In this document: positions 35,429-46,783 of the stretch, in pieces
Position numbering within the stretch: the stretch's first letter is position 1
How the letters are laid out: the number at the start of each line of letters is the position of its first letter
Translations under genes and position numbers: made by a program
Notes under the pieces: generated by a model
The model's database searches: none
What the model was told of the DNA's origin: nothing
The model's input: only the letters and a program-made list of their open reading frames with translations
Source of the DNA: Lantana camara
Taxonomy: Eukaryota; Streptophyta; Magnoliopsida; Lamiales; Verbenaceae
NCBI GenBank assembly: GCA_037501455.1
Contig: CM074862.1
Location: 83,692,001 to 83,756,000 of the forward strand
DNA length: 64,000 nt
Reading direction: 5' to 3'

Positions 35429-38222
35429 TGTAGCACCCCGGACACATGGAGGTGCCACACCCCCGCACTATAGGTCAATCCACGTATGAAATGGACAATC
35501 CATACATGAACCAACCTATAGCGAACGGGTGACAATGCAATACACGACAAGCTAGGCGGGATAAGTAACTCATGCAACAAAATTAAAGCGGAAGCATAAT
35601 TCAAACAGTATCAATTTATCATATAATGATTTTTCTCACTTACCAAATATAATATATTCTAACTTCACATATATCAATACATTATCATCTCCTAGGGTAA
35701 ATAACAAATAACCTTAAACATAATTCTCTTGAACCACAAACAAACAATTGTAGTTTCATAATTGTCAATAAATAATCCAATACACGAACCATGATTGACT
35801 CGACTACATGAACCGAACTCGACTCGACTCGACTCCCGCCTAGCGTGCACCTGCAGTAACCTGAAAGGTGGAGGCGTCAGTCTGTGAAGACCGAGTGAGG
35901 GGTTTAAATACGTATTAGCACAGATAACATGCAAGTCATATTCTCGGGTAAAGATTTATAAAGATATAAATATACAAGTTCAATAATAAAATAACTTCGC
36001 CCGAGAATACAACTATCAATATTAAACACTTGTTCATTTTCATGCAATCAATACATGGCGATCTCCTAATGTACATGAACATGCTTGCTTGATTATTAAA
36101 CAATAGGGTTTGTTCCTCCTGTGGTTGGACGGACAACCACCAGCTCTAAGACCAGCCCAGCGCCCTCACTAAGGAGAACCTGGCCAGGAGAACGCGTGTA
36201 CACTGTGGGCTTTGTTCTTCCTGTGATTGGACGGACAACCACCAGCCCGAAGACCAGCCCAGCACCCTCACTAGGGAGGACCTGGCCAGGAGAACACATT
36301 TACTAGCTAGGGCATCGTTCTTCCTGTGATTGGACGGACAACCACCAGCCCGAAGACCAGCCCAGCGCCCTCACTAAGGAGGACCTGGCCAGGAGAACGC
36401 CTTACTTGCTTTCATGAACATGGCTTGCTTGATTCATGCACACTAACATAACCTACTTGCTTGATTCATGAACAATAACATAACTTGAAATGATAAGTGC
36501 TTTCATGAAATTATAAATATATATACCTTTGGCCAAAACCACGTAAAGGTTATACGGGTTCTATATAACTAGAAAGTAAACCTCACCTGACAGGCGACAC
36601 ACAACTCGTGATTGCGTGAATGTGCTCATGCTTGATAATCTCCGCCCTGGAGAATAACTGGACAAGAAACGAGACAACGTGCGTGCATGAGACCACCATT
36701 CAAGACAATTACTTCATATAAGACGCACGACATGATCATGATCAATAAGTCATTCAATAACACTTAGGAAAATGTCAAGTAGGAGCACGATTATCAATTA
36801 AACAAGTATATATATCATATAATTCACATAGGGGAGCCAAGAGAGTGAAAGGAATGCAATAATAGAGGTTTTGGTGAAGTTTGGCAAAAACGGGCAATTT
36901 TAGAAAATGTACATGTTGAGGGAAAACCGGAATATCTTTAATTATAGAAGTGGGAATTGAGTTTTTCTTGTTGGATATGAAACTAGACAGAAAGACCTTT
37001 CTGAGCATATAAGGCTCGTTTTCTAGTTCAAAGCGAGGAGAAAATGGCGGACGGTTCAAGTTAGGCGAGTGTAGTTTGTCGGGAAAGCAGCGACACCAAA
37101 AAGAATTGATCATAACTCATAAATGGGAAAAGATATTGAGATGATTCCAATTGGAGGTTGTTCTAGACTTCAAGAGCTTTCCAAAGAATAAAAAATCAGG
37201 TCATTTGGAGTTCGGATGAGGGAGTACCCGGCCGGGTAAAATTCAAGGGAAAAGTTCCCCGACCGGGTAAGCAGTACAGAAGCTTCTCGGGAAAAAACTA
37301 CCCACCCGGGTACTTTTTATGCACAAAAAGTACCCGGCCGGGTACTGTTCCAGGGCTGGAAAAAGGGGTAAAACAGGGGTAGGTTCGGGGGAGGAAGAAA
37401 AGGGATGAAAACCCAAAGCAAACTCAACCAAAATGCTCCAAACAATCACATATCATGCATATAACTCATATATATCAATTAGGAATCAAGTAATCCATGA
37501 AACTTGCTCAAATCATCAAGATTCATCATCATCAACCTATATATAATTCATCATATATTTCCATGATTTTCAAGAATTCATGCTCAAATTCAATCTAAGG
37601 CATAGAATCATACTTATGACAACAATTAATCAAGTTATCGAGCTCAAATATCATAACCCTAGATTCCCATACCATCTCAAGAATTCAATCAATTAATCCA
37701 TGTACCTCAAAGAAATAAAGATGGAAGAAGATGAAGTGGTGATGATTATGATGCTTCAAAGTATGCAAATTCCCCTTGAAACCAAGCTAAAAATGATGAA
37801 ATCTCCTCCTCCTCTTCCATGGTGTTTCAACCGTAATTTAGTGTGTGAGTGTGTGTGGGAAATTTGATGAATGAAATGAGAGATACAAGATGCATAGATA
37901 TTTGTCAAAGTCTTCCAAGAAATGGGATGACAAGGTACAATTTGCACTTAAGTCCCTAAGCTGTTTAAGTTAATGCAAAGAAGTTCTAGTTCATGGAATG
38001 TGTTCAATTAAATCCAAGGAGTTATAGGCAATTAAGTTCACCGATTCAAGAAATGATCACTTAAGGGCAATTAGACAATTAAATCACATTAGTCAAATAA
38101 TTCACGTAATTTCTCATGTTAAAAATTATTTCATATAAGTTCATAGAAAATATAATGCATCTAAGGTTATACAATGTATATAAATTATCACATGTTGCAC
38201 ATAAGAAAAACGGGGCGTTACA
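35429..38222 (-). repeat. 5' LTR (by element orientation) of the gag-only retroelement
   Basis: 2794 bp copy of 30449-33242 at a constant offset of 4980; no insertions or deletions are apparent, only substitutions. Followed by the GTGTA target copy. Confidence 0.9.
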
Positions 38223-39367
38223 GTGTAAATAAAAATTATAATAAAACAAAATAAAAAGATCTTAGAATCAAAACTTATAACTCATTTAAATTTAACATCA
38301 TGAAAAGATTCTTTCATTCAACAAAAAATACAAAATTGATTGATAATGAACAAATACAAAATAAAAAGATGGTGTAAAATCAGTTAAATCAAAAGTAATA
38401 CAAAAAAGCAATCACATATGCAAATATAAAAAAATGAAAAGAACAAATAAATCTTCAAAAGAGAAAAAAGAGAATAGAAGAAATTGTAATATACTTACAT
38501 GTTAATGGAACACCTCAAATTCTCTCATAAAAATTGTGGACTATAAAAAAAACTAAAAACCCTAAACTGATAAAGAATAAACTGAAAAACAGATTGGAAC
38601 TTATAAACATTATATGAAACGTAATGTTTATGTGTCTAGCAATTCTATTGAAGTAAATTAAGTAACCTAATTAATCATCTTTATTATTAAGAATTTGAAT
38701 TTGAATTTGAAGTTGATTTGAAAAGTCAATGACATTTTATGGAAATTTCATGCTTTATAATTATCTACTAATATAATTAAAGATTTTTTACAAATTTATC
38801 AATGATTGACAAAATGTGCCAGTAAAACTTCATTTGACATAATTTTAAATATATCTTAAGAAAATAAAAAATTCACCATTTAATATAAAAACCAATTGAT
38901 ATTATTTATTAATTAAAATAAATCAATATCCCTTTTTTTAATAATAGATATAGATAAATAACGCCCGCCTAGAGATATTTATAAATAATATAAATCAATG
39001 ATTTTTTTTTATAAGTATTAAAATATTTCAAAAAAGGAGAAATAAATATTAAATTTCATGAATTTTATTTAAATTTTGAGTATCGTAATTAATTGCATGA
39101 GTTATATCTGAATTTAAAATAAAATATATTTTTTTAAATTTATGCATTCAAAATAAGTGTTACCATAAATTGTTGCTTTAATTGAGGACAACTTCCAAAA
39201 ATCAAAGGACACATAAAATTGCTAAATAAATAAATACGTTTAATAACTATCAACCAATCACAATTTTTAGTTTGAATTAAAAATCTCAAAAAAACCACAA
39301 AATTCCATTTAGTCAAAATTGACATGATTTGGGTCAAAGACACCCTTCCTATATATTATAGTATAGA

Positions 39368-40222
39368 TATATATATATATCAATTAATTAAATAAGAAAA
39401 TCAAGAATATATAAATGGAAAATTTTAAAAAATAAAAAAGTTTGTATGATGCATTTATGCATAATAAGAATAAACAAAAAAAATACATTTTTTATCTCTC
39501 ATGACATTAATGTCGAATTTTGATGAGTTTGAGATAGTAATTTTTCTTTTTCTTTTAAATATATATTAAAAATTATTATAATTATAATTAAATAGAATCA
39601 TATGTTATATTATTATGAGGTGTTTTAATTTCAATATGTTTTCTAACTTTAATTAAATAAGATATTGTTAAAAATATCCAAAAATATATATTACTTTTAT
39701 ACAATTTAAATACAACCCTCTCCCCTTGCTCGCCAACCCCTTCCCCAAGTAAACCGCGGCAGCCTCTTCCTCTGCATCGCCGCCTCCTAACTGCAGCATC
39801 AATAACCATCACCAATACACCATTGCCAAAATAACACACATACACTCAGTTTGGTAAGGAAGGAAGGGCGAAACTGTAAATTAAATCTCATAAAAATATC
39901 CCGCTTTCTATTACTGGGTGGAACCCCTAACGAATGTTTTAATTAAATTAAAAAGAAAAAGGGATACCAAAAGACCCAAACAATTCTACTTGGTCTCTAG
40001 CTATACATATCATAATTAAAAAATAAATAAAATTATATATTTTATAAAAAATAATAATCTAAGGAAATAGAAAAATAAGAAAAAACTAAACAAAAACAAG
40101 GATAATGCATAAAATGTAGAGAAGAGAGAGAAAGTGACAAGTGTCACAATTTGATAGGAATGACCTAGTGGGTCATGACCTAGCATATAGTAAACCTCTA
40201 GCTTAATATATAACTAATAATC
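39368..40222. other. Unassigned AT-rich spacer
   Basis: No gene or element identified. A short GC-richer patch at 39718-39800 opens an 85-codon minus-strand frame with an Arg-rich, low-complexity product that I do not trust. A decayed Helitron 3' end (TTAG before T) may lie near 40213, followed by a stem that the next hAT element interrupts. Confidence 0.4.
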
Positions 40223-40230
40223 CTACACAC

Positions 40231-41069
40231 CTCTGTTTTGAAACCCGGAGCGGACGTCGAACCGGGACTCTTTACTGGTTACTGGTTTTACTGGTTCGAC
40301 CGGTTGGACCACCGGTCGAACCGGTATGACGTCATAATTACGTAATAATTATATTTAATATATATATCAATTATATAATATTATAAATATTAATTACAAA
40401 TAATCAATTAGATTTAATAATATAAAAAAATAGATATAATTATATATCACATTAAACTATTCATCAAATAACATAACTAATGATAAATTTTCAAATTATA
40501 AATCAACAAAGATATAAATTAAATATCTAACTAAATAATCAACATCAACTAAATTAGTAATATAGATAAAAAGATTGATAAAACAAATGTCATACTCTTT
40601 ATTTAGAAAATGGAGAGCAAACTTAAATTATGCATCTCATCTGGGGAGTAAACTAAAATTTTTTTGAACTTGGGGAGCAAACTAAAATTATTTCAATCCA
40701 TGGGGAGTTTTTGAAAATTGTCCTACTACATGAATGGATTATATAAAATTTTACCAACATTTAGCCAACAAAGTAAAGAGCCCAAGCGGTGGAGGCCCTC
40801 ATTTCCTAATTTGAGGGTCAAGGGATCGAACCCTTGGTGGAACAATTAACATGGATTTATAATTTTGCAAAAAAAAAAAAAAAAAACAAAAACAAAAATT
40901 CCGGGCCAAACGGCCCGCTAAACGGTCCGGTCCGGTCCGGTTCATTAGCCGGTTTTCGTCCGGTTTTTAGCAGGCCAAACTGGTCCGAAGAGGGATTGGT
41001 TTTAGAGGCTCACCCGGACCGGACAAGCGACCGGTCACCGGTCCGACCGGTCCGAGTTTCAAAACGCAG
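40231..41069. mobile_element. Non-autonomous hAT element, CCGGTCCGACCGG-rich, perfect 8-bp TSD
   Basis: The inverted ends share GTTTTGAAACYCGG and are flanked by identical CTACACAC at 40223-40230 and 41070-41077. Subterminal clusters of CCGGTTCGACCGG-type words lie on both sides. It contains a SINE (40775-40886) and, at about 40606-40730, a block similar to the MITE core at 22465-22731. Confidence 0.8.
40775..40886 (+). mobile_element. tRNA-derived SINE
   Basis: AGCCCAAGCGGTGGAGG (A-box-like) and GGGATCGAACCC (B box, 40822-40833), ending in an 18-base A run. No clear target duplication. Confidence 0.6.
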
Positions 41070-41372
41070 CTACACACTCATTGCGTGTGCAAATAGAATT
41101 ATTATTTAAATATATTAATTTTTATATTAATTTATATATTTTATAATTATTTTTAATATAATTACTAAATTATGATAAATAAATAAATTAATAAATAGCA
41201 TAAGATAATATTATATTAGTTAAAAAAAATTAAAATATGAGGAAAAAAGATAAAAATTATATAAAAAAAGAAAAGAAAAAGAACTCAAGATGAGAGAAAA
41301 GAGAAATTAAGAGAACGTTGTTGGAGTGATGATAAAAAAAAAAAAAAAAAATATAGAGAAAAGAAAAGAATG

Positions 41373-41657
41373 CAACTGATCTAATTAGATATTAAGATTG
41401 TGATTTAGTTAATAATAATTAAGTTAAGTTCATTAACTAAAAGGAGTGCTAGGCTTTTATTTTAACTAGCAAAATTAATGTGTGTTGCACGTTATGTTTA
41501 TCAGTTAGTTTTAAATAAATTTTACTCTTATATATGATTGTTTAATAAATTTAAATATTAATAGTGTTTAACATAATTAAATAAATATAATTAAATTTTT
41601 AATGGATCAATTTGATTTTGAAAAACTACTCATTTAAAATTATTTGTATAAAATATC
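41373..41657. repeat. 285-bp direct repeat, copy A
   Basis: Matches 47621-47905 at a constant offset of 6248 with about a dozen differences. It includes about 90 bp of flank plus a Helitron 3' end. It stops exactly where the CACTA sequence begins. Confidence 0.85.
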
Positions 41658-42521
41658 CCGGAATTCCAACGGAACGATTCGTCGGAATTCCGGGAAACAG
41701 TCCCTTGGAACCCTTCCTCGGAATTAGAAAACCGATGGACTTTTGACGGCCTACCGAGGGACCAAAACCAAAACATAATAATAATTTAAAACAATTCCGA
41801 CGGGCTTCCGAGGGGAATCCCGTCGGAAATGTCGTATGGTGAAAAAAAGGAAATATATTTCCCAACGGGATGTCCCTAGGAACCCCGTCGGAATATTTTA
41901 AAATATAATAAAAATATTAATTAATTCCGACGGGATGTCCCTCGGAATCCCGTCGGAATATTTTAAAAATATAATTAAAAAATTAAATATTTCCGATGGG
42001 ATTCCAAGAATTTTTTAAAAATATAATAAAAAATTAAATATTTCCGACGGGATTTCCCTCGGAAACCCATCGGAATATTTAAAATATATTAAAAGTTAAT
42101 TGTTTCCGACTGGATATTCATCGGGACACCGTCGGAATTGTTGAAAATATAATAAAAAATTAATTTATTCCGAGGGGATTTCCCTCGGAATCCTGTCGGA
42201 ATTATTTCAAAAAAATTTAATATATTTTTTTTAATCCGTTTTTTTTTTCCATTTTTTTTTTTTTTTTTTGTACCTGGATAGTTATTTATCAAACATGCAA
42301 TTTATCCCAACAATTCATCCATGATCAGTCCAAAAATTCATTTCCAACAATTATACATCAAATCCGAACATTCATCCTTTCACATGCTACAAATTTATAC
42401 ACTAATTCATCCAACAAAAGTATTTATCATTAAGTACACTTACTAGTCTTCACATGCTACAAATTCATCCACGACATTACAAATTTATATATCCAACAAA
42501 AGTATTTATCCACAAATACAC

Positions 42522-42719
42522 TTACCAATCTTCACTTACATTTTCATTGTCCTCCTCTTCCCTCTCTTCATCATCGTGATCTTCGTAAGCTATAGGAGTG
42601 TTTCTTTTGCTCTTACCGGATCGACCTTTGCTCTTACGCCTTTCGCGAGTTTGTGAAACATTTATTAGTTGATTAACTGCTTGTGTCTGCATCTCTATTA
42701 GCTTCGTAAGTTGTTGCAT
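42522..42719 (-). pseudogene. Remnant of CACTA accessory protein C-terminus
   Basis: The minus-strand frame MQQLTKLIEMQTQAVNQL...RKSKGRSGKSK...EDHDDEEREEEDN is preceded by a Gln-rich stretch with stops (CTG repeats at 42731-42751). A poly-Gln segment followed by a basic then acidic tail resembles the C-terminal part of plant CACTA TNP1-like (Transposase_24) proteins. Only about 65 codons survive, so the assignment is tentative. Confidence 0.3.
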
Positions 42720-43073
42720 TTGCTACTACGTTTGCTGCTGCTGCTGCTGCATTTGTTGAGTTAGTCCGCCTGATATATTACAAAATTGATTATGATATAG
42801 TAAAAAATGTCATAAGAATTATGAAAATTGCGTCAAAAGACTAAGAGAATATTTTAAATCTATGCATAAGAAATATAACCTAAAATATAAATGAACATTA
42901 TCCAAATTGCTAATTCTAAAAATGTTGCTGTTAATCATCAAAGTCGGTCTCATATCACAATAAATTATAGAGTATTTAACACAATAGTCAAACTAAACAC
43001 TCTAAAATAAAACATGCATAATTTTATCTTCACTTCTTAGTTACCTTACATACATGATTATTATCTCTTGCAG

Positions 43074-43631
43074 ATGGAACAGCTGGAATCATTTTCAGTG
43101 TAACATTCAGGAGAAGTTGATCCGAGAAACAGGTTTTTTCACATTTTCAATCTCCACCATTATTTATAATTTATACAGTCGCCTCCCTATTAATTTTTTA
43201 AGCTTTTGTATGACAGCTGATGCAATGGTATCAACTGGGCTTGCTGCGCTAGGATATCAATACATAAACCTCGGTACGTAAATTCATCTCTTCTAGGATC
43301 TATCAGTGCTTCTTTATTGATCTAAAAGATACTTTCCTTATTTGGTCTTCTCAGATGACTGCTGGGCAGAACTAAAAAGAGATTCTAAGGTACGTGTGTC
43401 AAGGAGCAGGAAACACTAAATCTTTATCAAATTAATAACAAATGAAGAATAAACAATCTCATATTCATGTAAAACATTGTGAAAATGGAAAAGTATATCC
43501 AATCCTCTCACAAAAATTTGCATGAATATCTAATGCAGGGGAATTTAGTCCCCAAAGCCTCTGCATTTCCTCCTGGAATCAAAGCTCTGGCGGATTATGT
43601 TCATGGAAAAGGATTAAGCCTCTACATAATT
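43074..43631 (+). pseudogene. Captured alpha-galactosidase gene fragment (four exons with introns)
   Basis: Exon 43074-43132 encodes [19 protein letters not shown]. Exon 43217-43273 encodes [18 protein letters not shown]. Exon 43355-43389 encodes DCWAELKRDSK. Exon 43539 to about 43631 encodes [20 protein letters not shown] and on through HGKGL. Each joins across GT-AG introns with matching split codons. This is the conserved N-terminal part of plant GH27 alpha-galactosidases (the [G]WNSWNHF substrate-site region and the DDCW motif). The catalytic nucleophile region and the rest are absent, and there is no start or signal peptide, so it cannot make enzyme. Retained introns show capture at the DNA level. 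It lies within the CACTA element, itself within a Helitron. Confidence 0.85.
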
Positions 43632-44539
43632 TTTTTTAATTACACTTGAGTCCTATTTTAATTTTTTTAATGGGATCAAACATGCACAAATGAACTAGGG
43701 CTGCAATTTTCATTCTTCACAGAAATACCATAAACAGAACTTCTATTGTTCATTATAGAATATCTAAATTAATTAAAGACAATTCACAATGTAATCGGAA
43801 TGGAAAATATATATATCAAGAATAATTAACAAACTCTACAGTCTACACTTTCACTAATATTCAGACTTGAGCATTTAAAGTTGCTGTACCATAAAGCTTT
43901 TATAGAGCCACCCACTTAATTAATAACCTACTAATTCCTTATAGTATATTTTACACATTTAGAAATTTTAAGGCAACAGCAGCAGGTATACAACAATGAC
44001 AAAGCTAATTTCATTTTTCCAAAATGTTGATACATCAATGTAAAGTGGCAGCCACGTTTCCATGTCTTTCCCATTTTTCCAACAATAATTCAAGGTAGTA
44101 GGCAAGCAAAAAGGGGCCTCATGGCAGCAGCCATTTTCATGACTTTCCCTCCAATAAACTCACGCAACACCTCACAAAATGCAATGCAGCAGCCGGAAAT
44201 TAATTGAGCAGCAGCAGGGCAGCAAAATGCAAGTCATTTCAAATTTTCTTTTTCTCCAATAATTAATTAATCCGACATTTCTCAATTTAATCAACACTTC
44301 CATCCACCAACAAGAAACAAGCAACATATTATACATATTTTGGCTGCAATTTCAAGCAAAAATATCATAACCCATTTTCATATTTTATCACATTTTCATC
44401 ACCTAAAGTTTATATATAAATATATATATACATCAAATTATGCAGCAATACTAACCAACCAAATTAAAAGACATTAAATTCAGCATTCCCTGGACTAAGT
44501 ATAATTTGAACGAACAAAGAACAATTCTGAAACAAAATC

Positions 44540-44871
44540 AAACCTGCAGCGGAGGCGGTGATGACCGACAAAGCTGCCTTTAACCTTTGCTATATCCTAC
44601 GCGGCGGCGAAGGTGTCGATTGGAAAAGCTGGTTAGGGAAATCTAGGCAGGTTGCATTCGCAATCACATGGTTACTCACGCTTCCCAGAATTATCCTACA
44701 AACAGAGATAGTAAAGTTCACTTTCTTTGAACAATTCTGAAAGAAAAATCAACCATTTACAGAGATAGATAGAGCAAAATCCAGATTCTTTGAGTAATCT
44801 TGGAAGAAAATTCAACCATTTATAGAGAGAGTTGAATTGAAGAATAGAAATGTACCGTTTGATGGTGCCGA
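44540..44871. other. Possible second captured segment, split by a solo LTR
   Basis: Non-repetitive, less AT-rich sequence (GCGGAGGCGGTGATGACCG...) continues after the solo LTR at 46216-46400. I do not recognise a product; a 60-codon plus-strand frame from 44558 is the longest. Confidence 0.3.
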
Positions 44872-46210
44872 TGTAGCAGCCCGGAGCGCAAGACACTACA
44901 TCCCCCGCACCATAGCCCAACACGGGTAATGAAATGGGAAATCCGCACACGTGTCAAACTACGGCGAACGGGAGACAAACAAAATCACACCTAGGCTAGG
45001 CGCTCTAGACCCTAAATCAGAGTGCGCAAAATAAACAAAGCAAAAGCAGAAGCCTCAGGATTCAAATAAACAAACATGCATGCTTGTCAGACTATCAAAA
45101 CATACAAGTATCCAATTTCAAATTTGAATTCTTCTTATACATATTTCTCAAATTCGGTTCATGGATGTGCAACCATGGTGGTTCGAATTTCAGCCAATTT
45201 CCACGAAAAACATGCTTGGAAATAATAAATAGAATTCATTTAGATCACATATAACTCATCAATTCAAGAAATGATCTAAAGAAAGAATGAATTCATCAAG
45301 AAAACTCATTTAACCTAACTATTCACACAGCAGTTCCAAAACATGCTCAAACAAGGATGAAAATGGACAAATCATGACTCAAAAGAAAGGCAAGGAGATG
45401 GAGGTTCGAATTATGGGCATACCTTTCGAATTTGATGAAGATTGGAGGTCGAATGAACAAGAAATCGGACTTGGTGAATAGTACCTGCCTCTTTTCCTTT
45501 TCTTCCTTGGCTGCTTCGGTTTCTGCTTCTTTCCTCTTTTCTCCTGGACTGAACTGAGATGTGAGACTTAGATGGAGATAGAGGGTTAAGATAGGAGTAA
45601 ATGGGTTCAAAAATGGGTCAAATCGGATAAGAAACGGGTCGGCTATGAGCAAAATGGGTGAGGGTCGAAAATCTGTCACACGGGGTCGCGTTACGGGCGA
45701 AATACGGGGGCCCAAACGGGCTTAGAAAAATATGAAGTGAGCCCAAGTTCTCTAGTTTCCATTCTTTGTTACGAGTCCGACGTCACTTCCGGAATTTGAA
45801 TCCGAATTCCCGATCTTGAGTTACGCCTTCTGGAACCCAAGGTGCGCTAAAACGACTTAGGCCCTCAAGTCCCTAACAAATAAAACGGTTCGAAAATCGT
45901 ATCAAACGAACTTAAAAACTTAAAACGATCACGTAAACAAGTTCATAACATATAAATATCATGCATATCACTTAATTGCAAAAGTTAGAATTAAAAACGA
46001 CCACAAACGGATTAAAAAGGGGCACATAGAGCATAAACGTTCAAATAATTCATATAAGGTTCATATAAAATTCAAATAATAAATCACATAATTCAAGTAT
46101 TTCACATAAAGAATAAATAAACACGTAAATTGCGTAATTAAAATAATTTAAATGCTCACTTAGCACTCTCGAACTGCGTACCTGTACGGCCGAAAAATCG
46201 GGATGTTATA
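44872..46210 (-). mobile_element. Solo LTR with 5-bp TSD
   Basis: TGTAGCAGCCCGG at the left and CGGGATGTTATA at the right, flanked by identical GCCGA (44867-44871, 46211-46215). On the minus strand it begins TATAACATCCCGATTTTTCGG, a chromovirus-type LTR start with the normal first TG changed to TA. No internal region remains, which implies LTR-LTR recombination. Confidence 0.75.
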
Positions 46211-46451
46211 GCCGAGGCCTCTGCTACTTCAAATCTTCAACAGCTTCAAGCGAAGCTTCTCTCTGGCATCTCCCCAGTACAGCTTTGTCACAACGTGTAT
46301 CTAATAATCAATCAATCAATCGAAATTCTCAATCTTCACAAACCAACATTTCGATTTCCTACACGAAAATCTTAAACAAAAATTAAATTCCCATTACTTG
46401 GCAGGTGACGACCGGTAGGCGACAGCGGAGGCTGACGGAGGTGACAGCAAG

Positions 46452-46552
46452 CGACGACCGGAGCTGGCGGAAGCAAGAGCAAGAGCAAGCGACGACCGGA
46501 GCTGGCGAAAGCAAGAGCAAGAGCAAGCGACGACCGGAGCTGGCGGAGGCGA
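46452..46552. repeat. 38-bp minisatellite, about 2.7 units
   Basis: CGACGACCGGAGCTGGCG with (AAGAGC)n repeats at 46452, 46490 and 46528. GC-rich and purine-biased; within the CACTA element. Confidence 0.85.
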
Positions 46553-46712
46553 GAGTGAATTTAGAATCAGAGTGATTCCGGAGCTGGTGGAGGCGCAGTG
46601 AATTTGGAAGTCAGAGTGAATTTGGGCGTGAAATGAAATTTTGCCCTAACTTATCTGAGTATTACTTGTTTGCATATAGGTTATTAATAAAAAAATGTAA
46701 GTTCCAGCTAAC

Positions 46713-46783
46713 AGATAGGTTAGCTTGACTGGCACAAAGCAGCCCTAAATACCATGGGCTCCTAAGTTTGATTCCCAAACATC
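46713..46783 (+). other. tRNA-like module in CACTA element
   Basis: GGTTAGCTTGACTGGCAC (A-box-like) and AAGTTTGATTCCC (B-box-like, degenerate), about 70 bp. It lies just inside the right CCGACGGG array and reads rightward into it. Confidence 0.4.

Larger units (their letters stand above)
30449..38222 (-). mobile_element. Large-LTR, gag-only retrotransposon (TR-GAG/LARD-like)
   Basis: Two 2794-bp LTRs flank a 2186-bp internal region, with the 5-bp target duplication GTGTA at 30444-30448 and 38223-38227. The primer site (reverse complement of GCTCTGATACCA, 35410-35421) lies near the right LTR and the polypurine tract near the left, so the element reads on the minus strand. LTR ends on that strand are TGTAACGCCCCG and GGGGTGCTACA, typical of chromovirus (Del/Tekay-like) LTRs. 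No protease, RT or integrase is present; the only recognisable domain is a gag zinc knuckle. Mobility would depend on a full-length relative. Confidence 0.85.
28358..39367 (-). mobile_element. Non-autonomous Helitron, minus strand, hosting later insertions
   Basis: The 5' end (39367) reads TCTATACTATAATATATAGG after a host A. The 3' end (28358) is CTAG before a host T, preceded by the hairpin CCGTGCATAGCACGG. These are the canonical Helitron signals. Without the two MITEs and the retroelement inside, about 2.4 kb remains, AT-rich and without a Rep/helicase ORF. The outer parts (28362-29574 and 38228-39360) hold nothing else recognisable. Confidence 0.65.

Noticed and set aside
39588..39845. 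85-codon minus-strand ORF with Arg/Gly-rich segment
   Set aside because: Short, low-complexity, no promoter or homology that I recognise.
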